64,000 bases of DNA from Apostichopus japonicus. Its lineage: Eukaryota; Echinodermata; Holothuroidea; Aspidochirotida; Stichopodidae. Below, piece by piece: positions 29,947 through 44,731 of this stretch. A program made the translations under genes and the position numbers. The stretch lies in contig NC_092571.1 in assembly GCF_037975245.1 (NCBI RefSeq), positions 5,106,001-5,170,000 on the forward strand, read 5' to 3'. Each line of letters opens with the position of its first letter. The stretch's first letter is position 1. The notes under the pieces were generated by a model. That model was not told where the DNA came from, made no database searches, and was given only the letters and a program-made list of their open reading frames with translations.

Positions 29947-32255
29947 CATATATGTTCGGTACCGATCAATCGAATGTGCAGTACTGATTAATCGAATGTG
30001 CGATATCTATCAATCGAATGTGCGGTATTGATCAATCGAATGTTCGGTACCGATGAATCGAATGTTCGGTCACGATCAATCGAATGTGCGGTACCGATCA
30101 ATCGAATGTGCGGTACCGAACAATCGAATGTTCGGTACCTTACCAATGAATCGAATGTGCGGTACCGATCAATCATATATGCGGTACACATCAAACGAAT
30201 GTGCGGTACCGATCAATCGAATGTTCGGTACCGATCAATCGAATGTGCGGTACCGATCAATCGAATGTTCGGTACCGATCAATCGAATGTGCGGTACCGA
30301 TCAATCGAATGTGCGGTACCGATCAATCGAATGTGCGGTACCGATCAAAAGAAAGTGCGGTATTGATCAATCGAATGTTCGGAACCGATCAATCGAATGT
30401 TCGATACCGATCAATCGAATGTGCGGTACCGAACAATCGAATGTGCGGTACCGATCAATCGAATGTGCGGTACCGATCAATCGAATGTGCGGTACCGATC
30501 AATCGAATGTGCGGTACCGATCAATCGAATGTGCGGTACCGATCAATCGAATGTTCGGTACCGATCAATCGAATGTGCGGTACCGATTAATCGACCGTGC
30601 GGTACCGATCAATCGAATGTGCGGTACCGATGAATCGAATGTTCGATACCGATCAATCGAATGTTCGGTACCGATCAATCGAATGTGCGGTACCGATCAA
30701 TCGAATGTGCGGTACCGATCAATCGAATGTGCGGTATTGATCAATCGAATGTTCGGTACCGATGAATCGAATGTTCGGTCCCGATCAATCGAATGTGTGG
30801 TACCGATCAATAGAATGTTCGGTACCGATCAATCGAATGTTCGGTACCGATCAATCGAATGTTCGGTACCGATCAATCGAATGTTCGGTACCGATCAATC
30901 GAATGTTCGGTACCGATCAATCGAATGTTCGATGCCGATCAATCGAATGTGCGGTACCGAACAATCGAATGTTCCTTACCTTACCAATGAATCGAATGTG
31001 CGGTACCGATCAATCATATATGCGGTACACATCAAACGAATGTGCGATACCGATCAATCGAATGTTCGGTACCGATCAATCGAATGTGCGGTACCGATCA
31101 ATCGAATGTGCGGTATTGATCAATCGAATGTTCGGTATTGATCAATCGAATGTGCGGTACCGATCAATCGAATGTTCGTTACCGATCAATCGAATGTGCG
31201 GTATCGATCAATCGAATGTTCGTTACCGATCAATCGAATGTGCGGTATTGATCAATCGAATGTTCGGTACCGATCAATCGAATGTTCGGTAACGATCAAT
31301 CGAATGTGCGGTACCGATCAATCGAATGTGCGGTACCGATCAATCGAATGTGCGGTACCGATCAATCGAATGTGCGTTACCGATCAATCGAATGTGGGGT
31401 ACCGATCAATCGAATGTGCGATACCTATCAATCGAATGAGCGGTATTGATCAATCGAATGTTCGGTACCGATCAATCGAATGTGCGGTACCGATTATTAG
31501 AATGTTCGGTACCGATCAAGCGAATGTGCGGTACCGATCAATCGAATGTGCGGTACCGATCAAACGAATGTGCGGTATTGATCAATCGAATGTTCCGAAC
31601 CGATCAATCGAATGTTCGATACCGATCAATCGAATGTGCGGTACCGATCAATCGAATGTGCGGTACCGATCAATCGAATGTGCGGTACCGATCAATCGAA
31701 TGTACGGTACCGATCAATCGAATGTGCCTTACGGAGCAGTCGAATGTTCGATACCGATCAATCGAATGTTCGGTACCGTACCGAACAATCGAATGTGCGG
31801 TACCGATCAATCGAATGTTCGGTACCGATCAATCGAATGTGCGGTACCGATCAATCGAATGTTCGGTACCGATCAATCGAATGTGAGGTACCGATCAATC
31901 GAATGTGCGGTACCGATCAAACGAATGTGCGGTATTGATCAATCGAATGTTCGGAACCGATCAATCAAATTTTCGATTCCGATCAATCGAATGTGCGGTA
32001 CCGAACAATCGAATGTGCGGTACCGATCAATCGAATGTACGGTACAGATCAATCGAATATGCGGTACCGATCAATCAAATGTGCGGTACCGATCAATCGA
32101 ATGTGCGGTACCGATCAATCGAATGTGCGGTACCGATCAACTAATGTGCGATACCGAACAATCGATTGTTCGATACCGTACCGATCAATCGAATGTTCGA
32201 TACCGATCAATCGAATGTGCGGTGCCGAACAATCGAATGTTCGGTACCGATCAAT
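29947..32255 (+). repeat. 3.3-kb higher-order repeat, second copy
   Basis: Repeats the 26641-29080 variant order at 3,306 bp. The offset drops to 3,197 bp after a loss of about 109 bp near 31410: the CAACTAATG module between GTGGGGTACC and CGATACCTATC is missing here. A further monomer is lost near 32010. Confidence 0.65.
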
Positions 32256-34234
32256 CGAATGTGCGGTAGCGATCAATCGAATGTGCGGTACCGATCAATC
32301 GAATGTGCGGTACCGATCAATCGAATGTGCGGTACCGATCAATCGAATGTTCGGTACCGATCAATCGAATGTTCGTTACTGATCAATCGAATGTGCGGTA
32401 CCGATCAATCGAATGTGCGGTACCGATCAATCGAATGTGCGATACCGAACAATCGAATGTTCGGTACCGATCAATCGAATGTGCAGTACCGATTAATCAA
32501 ATGTGCGATATCTATCAATCGATTGTGCGGTATTGATCAATCGAATGTTCGGTACCGATCAATCGAATGTTCGGTCCCGATCAATCGAATGTGCGGTACC
32601 GATCAATCGAATGTGCGGTACCGAAGACTCGATTGTTCGATACCTTACCAATGAATCGAATGTGCGGTACCGATCAATCATATATGCGGTACACATCAAA
32701 CGAATGTGCGGTACCGATCAATCGAATGTTCGGTACCGATCAATCGAATGTTCGGTACCGATCAATCGAATGTTCGGTACCGAACAATCGAATGTGCGGT
32801 ACCGATCAATCGAATGTGCGGTACCGATCAATCGAATGTGCGGTACCGATCAATCGAATGTGCGGTACCGATCAACTAATGTGCGATGCCGAACAATCGA
32901 ATGTTCGATACCGTACCGACCAATCGAATGTTCGATACCGATCAATCGAATGTGCGTTACCGAACAATCGAATGTTCGGTACCGATCAATCGAATGTGCG
33001 GTAGCGATCAATCGAATGTGCGGTACCGATCAATCGAATGTTCGGTACCGATCAATCGAATGTGCGTTACCGATCAATCGAATGTTCGGTACCGATCAAT
33101 CGAATGTTCGTTACCGATCAATCGAATGTGCGGTACCGATCAACTAATGTGCGATACCGAACAATCGAATGTTCGGTACCGATCAATCGAATGTGCAGTA
33201 CCGATTAATCGAATGTGCGATATCTATCAATCGAATGTGCGGTATTGATCAATCGAATGTTCGGTACCGATTAATCGAATGTTCGGTCCCGATCAATCGA
33301 ATGTTCGATACCGATCAATCGAATGTGCGGTGCCGAACAATCGAATGTTCGGTACCGATCAATCGAATGTGCGGTAGCGATCAATCGAATGTGCGGTACC
33401 GATCAATCGAATGTGCGGTACCGATCAATCGAATGTGCGATACCGAACAATCGAATGTTCGGTACCGATCAATCGAATGTGCAGTACCGATTAATCGAAT
33501 GTGCGATATCTATCAATCGATTGTGCGGTATTGATCAATCGAATGTTCGGTACCGATCAATCGAATGTTCGGTCCCGATCAATCGAATGTTCGGTACCGA
33601 TCAATCGAATGTTCGGTCCCGATCAATCGAATGTTCGGTACCTTACCAATGAATCGAATGTGCGGTACCGATCAATCGAATGTGCGGTACCGATCAACTA
33701 ATGTGCGATGCCGAACAATCGAATGTTCGATACCGTACCGACCAATCGAATGTTCGATACCGATCAATCGAATGTGCGTTACCGAACAATCGAATGTTCG
33801 GTACCGATCAATCGAATGTGCGGTAGCGATCAATCGAATGTGCGGTACCGATCAATCGAATGTTCGGTACCGATCAATCGAATGTGCGTTACCGATCAAT
33901 CGAATGTTCGGTACCGATCAATCGAATGTTCGTTACTGATCAATCGAATGTGCGGTACCGATCAACTAATGTGCGATACCGAACAATCGAATGTTCGGTA
34001 CCGATCAATCGAATGTGCAGTACCGATTAATCGAATGTGCGATATCTATCAATCGAATGTGCGGTATTGATCAATCGAATGTTCGGTACCGATTAATCGA
34101 ATGTTCGGTCCCGATCAATCGAATGTTCGGTACCGATCAATCGAATGTTCGATGCCGATCAATCGAATGTGCGGTACCGAACAATCGAATGTTCGGTACC
34201 TTACCAATTAATCGAATGTGCGGTACCGATCAAT

Positions 34235-36140
34235 CATATATGTTCGGTACCGATCAATCGAATGTGCAGTACTGATTAATCGAATGTGCGATATCTATCA
34301 ATCGAATGTGCGGTATTGATCAATCGAATGTTCGGTACCGATGAATCGAATGTTCGGTCACGATCAATCGAATGTGCGGTACCGATCAATCGAATGTGCG
34401 GTACCGAACAATCGAATGTTCGGTACCTTACCAATGAATCGAATGTGCGGTACCGATCAATCATATATGCGGTACACATCAAACGAATGTGCGGTACCGA
34501 TCAATCGAATGTTCGGTACCGATCAATCGAATGTGCGGTACCGATCAATCGAATGTTCGGTACCGATCAATCGAATGTGCGGTACCGATCAATCGAATGT
34601 GCGGTACCGATCAATCGAATGTGCGGTACCGATCAAAAGAAAGTGCGGTATTGATCAATCGAATGTTCGGAACCGATCAATCGAATGTTCGATACCGATC
34701 AATCGAATGTGCGGTACCGAACAATCGAATGTGCGGTACCGATCAATCATATATGCGGTACACATCAAACGAATGTGCGGTACCGATCAATCGAATGTTC
34801 GGTACCGATCAATCGAATGTGCGGTACCGATCAATCGAATGTGCGGTATTGATCAATCGAATGTTCGGTATTGATCAATCGAATGTGCGGTACCGATCAA
34901 TCGAATGTTCGTTACCGATCAATCGAATGTGCGGTATCGATCAATCGAATGTTCGTTACCGATCAATCGAATGTGCGGTATTGATCAATCGAATGTTCGG
35001 TACCGATCAATCGAATGTTCGGTACCGATCAATCGAATGTGCGGTACCGATCAATCGAATGTGCGGTACCGATCAATCGAATGTGCGGTACCGATCAATC
35101 GAATGTGCGTTACCGATCAATCGAATGTGGGGTACCGATCAATCGAATGTGCGGTACCGATCAATCGAATGTGCGGTACCGATCAACTAATGTGCGATAC
35201 CGAACAATCGAATGTTCGGTACCGATCAATCGAATGTGCCGTACTGATTAATCGAATGTGCGATACCTATCAATCGAATGAGCGGTATTGATCAATCGAA
35301 TGTTCGGTACCGATCAATCGAATGTGCGGTACCGATTATTAGAATGTTCGGTACCGATCAAGCGAATGTGCGGTACCGATCAATCGAATGTGCGGTACCG
35401 ATCAAACGAATGTGCGGTATTAATCAATCGAATGTTCCGAACCGATCAATCGAATGTTCGATACCGATCAATCGAATGTGCGGTACCGATCAATCGAATG
35501 TGCGGTACCGATCAATCGAATGTGCGGTACCGATCAATCGAATGTACGGTACCGATCAATCGAATGTGCCTTACGGAGCAGTCGAATGTTCGATACCGAT
35601 CAATCGAATGTTCGGTACCGTACCGAACAATCGAATGTGCGGTACCGATCAATCGAATGTTCGGTACCGATCAATCGAATGTGCGGTACCGATCAATCGA
35701 ATGTTCGGTACCGATCAATCGAATGTGAGGTACCGATCAATCGAATGTGCGGTACCGATCAAACGAATGTGCGGTATTGATCAATCGAATGTTCGGAACC
35801 GATCAATCAAATGTTCGATTCCGATCAATCGAATGTGCGGTACCGAACAATCGAATGTGCGGTACCGATCAATCGAATGTGCGGTACCGATCAATCGAAT
35901 GTACGGTACAGATCAATCGAATATGCGGTACCGATCAATCAAATGTGCGGTACCGATCAATCGAATGTGCGGTACCGATGAATCGAATGTGCGGTACCGA
36001 TCAACTAATGTGCGATACCGAACAATCGATTGTTCGATACCGTACCGATCAATCGAATGTTCGATACCGATCAATCGAATGTGCGGTGCCGAACAATCGA
36101 ATGTTCGGTACCGATCAATCGAATGTGCGGTAGCGATCAA
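34235..36140 (+). repeat. 3.3-kb higher-order repeat, third and shortened copy
   Basis: Opens with the same CATATATGTTCGG scar and follows the same variant order. The central part is missing: the CAAAAGAAAGTGCGG module near 34635 passes within about 110 bp into the CATATATGCGG module near 34748, whereas in the first copy these are about 660 bp apart. It rejoins the shared order through GTGGGGTACC, GATTATTAG and GTGCCTTACGGAGC. Confidence 0.6.
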
Positions 36141-39100
36141 TCGAATGTGCGGTACCGATCAATCGAATGTGCGGTACCGATCAATCGAATGTGCGGTACC
36201 GATCAATCGAATGTTCGTTACTGATCAATCGAATGTGCGGTACCGATCAATCGAATGTGCGGTACCGATCAATCGAATGTGCGATACCGAACAATCGAAT
36301 GTTCGGTACCGAAGACTCGATTGTTCGATACCTTACCAATGAATCGAATGTGCGGTACCGATCAATCATATATGCGGTACACATCAAACGAATGTGCGGT
36401 ACCGATCAATCGAATGTTCGGTACCGATCAATCGAATGTTCGGTACCGATCAATCGAATGTTCGGTACCGAACAATCGAATGTGCGGTACCGATCAATCG
36501 AATGTGCGGTACCGATCAATCGAATGTGCGGTACCGATCAATCGAATGTGCGGTACCGATCAACTAATGTGCGATGCCGAACAATCGAATGTTCGATACC
36601 GTACCGACCAATCGAATGTTCGATACCGATCAATCGAATGTGCGTTACCGAACAATCGAATGTTCGGTACCGATCAATCGAATGTGCGGTAGCGATCAAT
36701 CGAATGTGCGGTACCGATCAATCGAATGTTCGGTACCGATCAATCGAATGTGCGTTACCGATCAATCGAATGTTCGGTACCGATCAATCGAATGTTCGTT
36801 ACTGATCAATCGAATGTGCGGTACCGATCAACTAATGTGCGATACCGAACAATCGAATGTTCGGTACCGATCAATCGAATGTGCAGTACCGATTAATCGA
36901 ATGTGCGATATCTATCAATCGAATGTGCGGTATTGATCAATCGAATGTTCGGTACCGATTAATCGAATGTTCGGTCCCGATCAATCGAATGTTCGATACC
37001 GATCAATCGAATGTGCGGTGCCGAACAATCGAATGTTCGGTACCGATCAATCGAATGTGCGGTAGCGATCAATCGAATGTGCGGTACCGATCAATCGAAT
37101 GTGCGGTACCGATCAATCGAATGTGCGATACCGAACAATCGAATGTTCGGTACCGATCAATCGAATGTGCAGTACCGATTAATCGAATGTGCGATATCTA
37201 TCAATCGATTGTGCGGTATTGATCAATCGAATGTTCGGTACCGATCAATCGAATGTTCGGTCCCGATCAATCGAATGTTCGGTACCTTACCAATGAATCG
37301 AATGTGCGGTACCGATCAATCATATATGCGGTACACATCAAACGAATGTGCGGTACCGATCAATCGAATGTTCGGTAGCGATCAATCGAATGTGCGGTAC
37401 CGATCAATCGAATGTGCGGTATTGATCAATCGAATGTTCGGTATTGATCAATCGAATGTGCGGTACCGATCAATCGAATGTTCGTTACCGATCAATCGAA
37501 TGTGCGGTATCGATCAATCGAATGTTCGTTACCGATCAATCGAATGTGCGGTATTGATCAATCGAATGTTCGGTACCGATCAATCGAATGTTCGGTACCG
37601 ATCAATCGAATGTTCGGTACCGATCAATCGAATGTGCGGTACCGATCAATCGAATGTGCGGTACCGATCAATCAAATGTTCGTTACCGATCAATCGAATG
37701 TGCGGTACCGATCACTCGAATGTGCGGTACCGATCAATCGAATGTGCGGTACCGATTAATCGAATGTGCGATATCTATCAATCGAATGTGCGGTATTGGT
37801 CAATCGAATGTTCGGTACCGATGAATCGAATGTTCGGTCCCGATCAATCGAATGTGCGGTACCGATCAATCGAATGTGCGATACCAAAGAATCGAATGTT
37901 CGGTACCTTACCAATGAATCGAATGTGCGGTACCGATCAATCATATATGCGGTACACATCAAACGAATGTGCGGTACCGATCAATCGAATGTGCGGTACC
38001 GATTAATCGAATGTGCGGTACCGATAAATCGAATGTGCGGTACCGATCAATCGAATGTACGGTACCGATCAATCGAATATGCGGTACCGATCAATCGAAT
38101 GTGCAGTACCGATCAATCGAATGTGCGGTAACGATCAACTAATGTGCGATACCGAACAATCGAATGTTCGATACCGTACAGATCAATCGAATGTTCGATA
38201 CCGATCAATCGAATATGCGGTGCCGAACAATCGAATGTTCGGTACCGATCAATCGAATGTGCGGTAGCCATCAATCGAATGTGCGGTACCGATCAATCGA
38301 ATGTGCGGTACCGATCAATCGAATGTTCGGTACCGATCAATCGAATGTTCGTTACTGATCAATCGAATGTGCGGTACCGATCAATCGAATGTGCGGTACC
38401 GATCAACTAATGTGCGATACCGAACAATCGAATGTTCGGTACCGATCAATCGAATGTGCAGTACCGATTAATCGAATGTGCGATATCTATCAATCGAATG
38501 TGCGGTATTGATGTTCGGTACCGATGAATCGAATGTTCGGTCCCGATCAATCGAATGTGCGGTACCGATCAATCGAATGTGCGGTACCGAACAATCGAAT
38601 GTTCGGTACCTTACCAATGAATCGAATGTGCGGTACCGATCAATCATATATGCGGTACACATCAAACGAATGTGCGGTACCGATCAATCGAATGTTCGGT
38701 AGCGATCAATCGAATGTGCGGTACCGATCAATCGAATGTGCGGTATTGATCAATCGAATGTTCGGTATTGATCAATCGAATGTGCGGTACCGATCAATCG
38801 AATGTTCGTTACCGATCAATCGAATGTGCGGTATCGATCAATCGAATGTTCGTTACCGATCAATCGAATGTGCGGTATTGATCAATCGAATGTTCGGTAC
38901 CGATCAATCGAATGTTCGGTACCGATCAATCGAATGTTCGGTACCGATCAATCGAATGTTCGTTACCGATCAATCGAATGTGCGGTACCGATCAATCGAA
39001 TGTGCGGTACCGATCAATCGAATGTGCGGTACCGATTAATCGAATGTGCGATATCTATCAATCGAATGTGCGGTATTGGTCAATCGAATGTTCGGTACCG

Positions 39101-39249
39101 ATGAATCGAATGTTCGGTCCCGATCAATCGAATGTGCGGTACCGATCAATCGAATGTGCGGTACCGAACAATCGAATGTTCGGTACCTTACCAATGAATC
39201 GAATGTGCGGTACCGATCAATCATATATGCGGTACACATCAAACGAATG

Positions 39250-41990
39250 TGCGGTACCGATCAATCGAATGTGCGGTACCGATCAATCGAATGTGCGGTA
39301 CCGATAAATCGAATGTGCGGTACCGATCAATCGAATGTACGGTACCGATCAATCGAATATGCGGTACCGATCAATCGAATGTGCGGTACCGATCAATCGA
39401 ATGTGCGGTACCGATCAATCGAATGTGCGGTAACGATCAACTAATGTGCGATACCGATCAATCGAATATGCGGTACCGATCAATCGAATGTTCGATACCG
39501 ATCAATCGAATGTGCGGTGCCGAACAATCGAATGTTCGGTACCGATCAATCGAATGTGCGGTAGCGATCAATCGAATGTGCGGTACCGATGAATCGAATG
39601 TGCGGTACCGATCAATCGAATGTGCGGTACCGATCAATCGAATGTGCGGTACCGATCAATCGAATGTGCGGTAACGATCAACTAATGTGCGATACCGATC
39701 AATCGAATATGCGGTACCGATCAATCGAATGTTCGATACCGATCAATCGAATGTGCGGTGCCGAACAATCGAATGTTCGGTACCGATCAATCGAATGTGC
39801 GGTAGCGATCAATCGAATGTGCGGTACCGATCAATCGAATGTGCGGTACCGATCAATCGAATGTGCGGTATTGATCAATCGAATGTTCGGTACCGATCAA
39901 TCGAATGTTCGTTACTGATCAATCGAATGTGCGGTACCGATCAATCGAATGTGCGGTACCGATCAACTAATGTGCGATACCGAACAATCGAATGTTCGGT
40001 ACCGATCAATCGAATGTGCAGTACCGATTAATCGAATGTGCGATATCTATCAATCGAATGTGCGGTATTGATCAATCGAATGTTCGGTACCGATCAATCG
40101 AATGTTCGGTCCCGATGAATCGAATGTGCGGTACCGATCAATCGAATGTGTGGTACCGAATAATCGAATGTTCGGTACCTTACCAATGAATCGAATGTTC
40201 GATACCGATCAATCGAATGTGCGTTACCGAACAATCGAATGTTCGGTACCGATCAATCGAATGTGCGGTACCGATCAATCGAATGTGCGGTACCGATCAA
40301 TCGAATGTGCGGTACCGATCAATCGAATATGCGGTACCGATCAATCGAATGTGCGGTACCGATCAATCGAATGTGCGGTACCGATCAATCGAATGTGCGG
40401 TAACGATCAACTAATGTGCGATACCGATCAATCGAATATGCGGTACCGATCAATCGAATGTTCGATACCGATCAATCGAATGTGCGGTGCCGAACAATCG
40501 AATGTTCGGTACCGATCAATCGAATGTGCGGTAGCGATCAATCGAATGTGCGGTACCGATCAATCGAATGTGCGGTACCGATCAACTAATGTGCGATACC
40601 GAACAATCGAATGTTCGGTACCGATCAATCGAATGTGCAGTACCGATTAATCGAATGTGCGATATCTATCAATCGAATGTGCGGTATTGATCAATCGAAT
40701 GTTCGGTACCGATCAATCGAATGTTCGGTCCCGATCAATCGAATGTGCGGTACCGATCAATCGAATGTGTGGTACCGAATAATCGAATGTTCGGTACCTT
40801 ACCAATGAATCGAATGTTCGATACCGATCAATCGAATGTGCGTTACCGAACAATCGAATGTTCGGTACCGATCAATCGAATGTGCGGTACCGATCAATCG
40901 AATGTGCGGTACCGATCAATCGAATGTGCGGTACCGATCAACTAATGTGCGATACCGATCAATCGAATGTGCGGTACCGATCAATCGAATATGCGGTATT
41001 GATCAATCGAATGTGCGGTACCGATCAATCGAATGTGCGGTACCGATCAATCGAATGTGCGGTACCGATCATTCGAATATTCGTTACCGATCAATCGAAT
41101 GTGCGGTATTGATCAATCGAATGTGCGGTACCGATCAATCGAATGTTCGGTACCGATCAATCGAATGTGCGGTACCGATCAATCGAATGTGCGGTACCGA
41201 TCAATAGAATATTCGGTACCCATCAATCGAATGTTCGGTACCGATCAATCGATTGTGCGGTACCGATGAATCGAATGTGCGGTACCGATCAATCGAATGT
41301 TCGGTACCGTACCGATAATTCGAATGTGCGGTTCCGATCAATCGAATGTTCGGTACCGATCAATCGAATGTGCGGTACCGATTAATCGAATGTGCGGTAC
41401 CGATCAATCGAATGTGAGGTACCGATCAATCGAATGTGCGGTACCGATCAATCGAATGTTCGATACCGATCAATCGAATGTGCGGTAACGAACAATCGAA
41501 TGTTCGGTACCGATCAATCGAATGTGCGGTACCGATCAATCGAATGTGCGGTACCGATCAATCGAATGTGCGGTACCGATCAATCGAATGTGCGGTACCG
41601 ATCAATCGAATGTGCGGTACCGATCAACTAATGTGCGATACCGAACAATCGAATGTTCGATACCGTACCGATCAATCGAATGTGCGGTACCGATCAATCG
41701 AATGTGCTGTACCGATCAATCGAATGTTCGATACCGATCAATCGAATGTGCGGTACCGATCAATCGAATATTCGGTATTGATCAATCGAATGTGCGGTAC
41801 CGATCAATCGAATGTTCGTTACCGATCAATCGAATGTGCGGGACCGATCATTCAAATATTCGTTACCGATCAATCGAATGTGCGGTATTGATCAATCGAA
41901 TGTTCGGTACCGATCAATCGAATGTTCGGTACCGATCAATCGAATGTGCGGTACCGATCAATCGAATGTGCGGTACCGATCAATCGAATG
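39250..41990 (+). repeat. 2,741-bp tandem duplication, first copy
   Basis: Every rare variant I compared here recurs exactly 2,741 bp downstream, including GATAAATCG (39304 and 42045), CAACTAATGTGCGATACCG modules, GGTCCCGATGAATCG, GAATGTGTGGTACC, CCATCAATCG, GGTTCCGATC and GGGACCGATCATTCAAATATT. Differences are single bases, for example GGTATTGATC near 39868 where the partner has GGTACCGATC. The exact start is hidden in consensus monomers. Confidence 0.85.
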
Positions 41991-44731
41991 TGCGGTACCG
42001 ATCAATCGAATGTGCGGTACCGATCAATCGAATGTGCGGTACCGATAAATCGAATGTGCGGTACCGATCAATCGAATGTACGGTACCGATCAATCGAATA
42101 TGCGGTACCGATCAATCGAATGTGCGGTACCGATCAATCGAATGTGCGGTACCGATCAATCGAATGTGCGGTAACGATCAACTAATGTGCGATACCGATC
42201 AATCGAATATGCGGTACCGATCAATCGAATGTTCGATACCGATCAATCGAATGTGCGGTGCCGAACAATCGAATGTTCGGTACCGATCAATCGAATGTGC
42301 GGTAGCGATCAATCGAATGTGCGGTACCGATGAATCGAATGTGCGGTACCGATCAATCGAATGTGCGGTACCGATCAATCGAATGTGCGGTACCGATCAA
42401 TCGAATGTGCGGTAACGATCAACTAATGTGCGATACCGATCAATCGAATATGCGGTACCGATCAATCGAATGTTCGATACCGATCAATCGAATGTGCGGT
42501 GCCGAACAATCGAATGTTCGGTACCGATCAATCGAATGTGCGGTAGCGATCAATCGAATGTGCGGTACCGATCAATCGAATGTGCGGTACCGATCAATCG
42601 AATGTGCGGTACCGATCAATCGAATGTTCGGTACCGATCAATCGAATGTTCGTTACTGATCAATCGAATGTGCGGTACCGATCAATCGAATGTGCGGTAC
42701 CGATCAACTAATGTGCGATACCGAACAATCGAATGTTCGGTACCGATCAATCGAATGTGCAGTACCGATTAATCGAATGTGCGATATCTATCAATCGAAT
42801 GTGCGGTATTGATCAATCGAATGTTCGGTACCGATCAATCGAATGTTCGGTCCCGATGAATCGAATGTGCGGTACCGATCAATCGAATGTGTGGTACCGA
42901 ATAATCGAATGTTCGGTACCTTACCAATGAATCGAATGTTCGATACCGATCAATCGAATGTGCGTTACCGAACAATCGAATGTTCGGTACCGATCAATCG
43001 AATGTGCGGTACCGATCAATCGAATGTGCGGTACCGATCAATCGAATGTGCGGTACCGATCAATCGAATATGCGGTACCGATCAATCGAATGTGCGGTAC
43101 CGATCAATCGAATGTGCGGTACCGATCAATCGAATGTGCGGTAACGATCAACTAATGTGCGATACCGATCAATCGAATATGCGGTACCGATCAATCGAAT
43201 GTTCGATACCGATCAATCGAATGTGCGGTGCCGAACAATCGAATGTTCGGTACCGATCAATCGAATGTGCGGTAGCGATCAATCGAATGTGCGGTACCGA
43301 TCAATCGAATGTGCGGTACCGATCAACTAATGTGCGATACCGAACAATCGAATGTTCGGTACCGATCAATCGAATGTGCAGTACCGATTAATCGAATGTG
43401 CGATATCTATCAATCGAATGTGCGGTATTGATCAATCGAATGTTCGGTACCGATCAATCGAATGTTCGGTCCCGATCAATCGAATGTGCGGTACCGATCA
43501 ATCGAATGTGTGGTACCGAATAATCGAATGTTCGGTACCTTACCAATGAATCGAATGTTCGATACCGATCAATCGAATGTGCGTTACCGAACAATCGAAT
43601 GTTCGGTACCGATCAATCGAATGTGCGGTACCGATCAATCGAATGTGCGGTACCGATCAATCGAATGTGCGGTACCGATCAACTAATGTGCGATACCGAT
43701 CAATCGAATGTGCGGTACCGATCAATCGAATATGCGGTATTGATCAATCGAATGTGCGGTACCGATCAATCGAATGTGCGGTACCGATCAATCGAATGTG
43801 CGGTACCGATCATTCGAATATTCGTTACCGATCAATCGAATGTGCGGTATTGATCAATCGAATGTGCGGTACCGATCAATCGAATGTTCGGTACCGATCA
43901 ATCGAATGTGCGGTACCGATCAATCGAATGTGCGGTACCGATCAATAGAATATTCGGTACCCATCAATCGAATGTTCGGTACCGATCAATCGATTGTGCG
44001 GTACCGATGAATCGAATGTGCGGTACCGATCAATCGAATGTTCGGTACCGTACCGATAATTCGAATGTGCGGTTCCGATCAATCGAATGTTCGGTACCGA
44101 TCAATCGAATGTGCGGTACCGATTAATCGAATGTGCGGTACCGATCAATCGAATGTGAGGTACCGATCAATCGAATGTGCGGTACCGATCAATCGAATGT
44201 TCGATACCGATCAATCGAATGTGCGGTAACGAACAATCGAATGTTCGGTACCGATCAATCGAATGTGCGGTACCGATCAATCGAATGTGCGGTACCGATC
44301 AATCGAATGTGCGGTACCGATCAATCGAATGTGCGGTACCGATCAATCGAATGTGCGGTACCGATCAACTAATGTGCGATACCGAACAATCGAATGTTCG
44401 ATACCGTACCGATCAATCGAATGTGCGGTACCGATCAATCGAATGTGCTGTACCGATCAATCGAATGTTCGATACCGATCAATCGAATGTGCGGTACCGA
44501 TCAATCGAATATTCGGTATTGATCAATCGAATGTGCGGTACCGATCAATCGAATGTTCGTTACCGATCAATCGAATGTGCGGGACCGATCATTCAAATAT
44601 TCGTTACCGATCAATCGAATGTGCGGTATTGATCAATCGAATGTTCGGTACCGATCAATCGAATGTTCGGTACCGATCAATCGAATGTGCGGTACCGATC
44701 AATCGAATGTGCGGTACCGATCAATCGAATG
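41991..44731 (+). repeat. 2,741-bp tandem duplication, second copy
   Basis: Immediate tandem partner of 39250-41990 with near-identical variant order along its whole length. The match ends at about 44757, where this copy continues with GGTATTGATC and GATAATCG while the first copy runs into GATAAATCG, the start of the second copy. This is among the most clear-cut block duplications in the window. Confidence 0.85.

Larger units (their letters stand above)
1..39250 (+). repeat. Left satellite domain (mixed TGTGC/TGTTC monomers)
   Basis: In this part the TGTGC and TGTTC monomer forms are finely mixed, and three diagnostic variant groups recur. First, a module with ACCTTACCAAT, then CATATATGCGG, then ACACATCAAACG appears dozens of times between about 2607 and 39222 and not beyond. 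Second, CGGAGCAGTCG occurs at 55, 10321, 12634, 21568, 23253, 25070, 28535, 31732 and 35574. Third, GATTATTAG occurs at 21328, 23013, 24896, 28295, 31492 and 35334. The GATATCTATC and GATACCTATC variants are also frequent here. The right-domain markers GTGCTGTACC and GATCATTCGAATATTCG are absent. The right border is a transition zone, not a sharp line. Confidence 0.8.
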
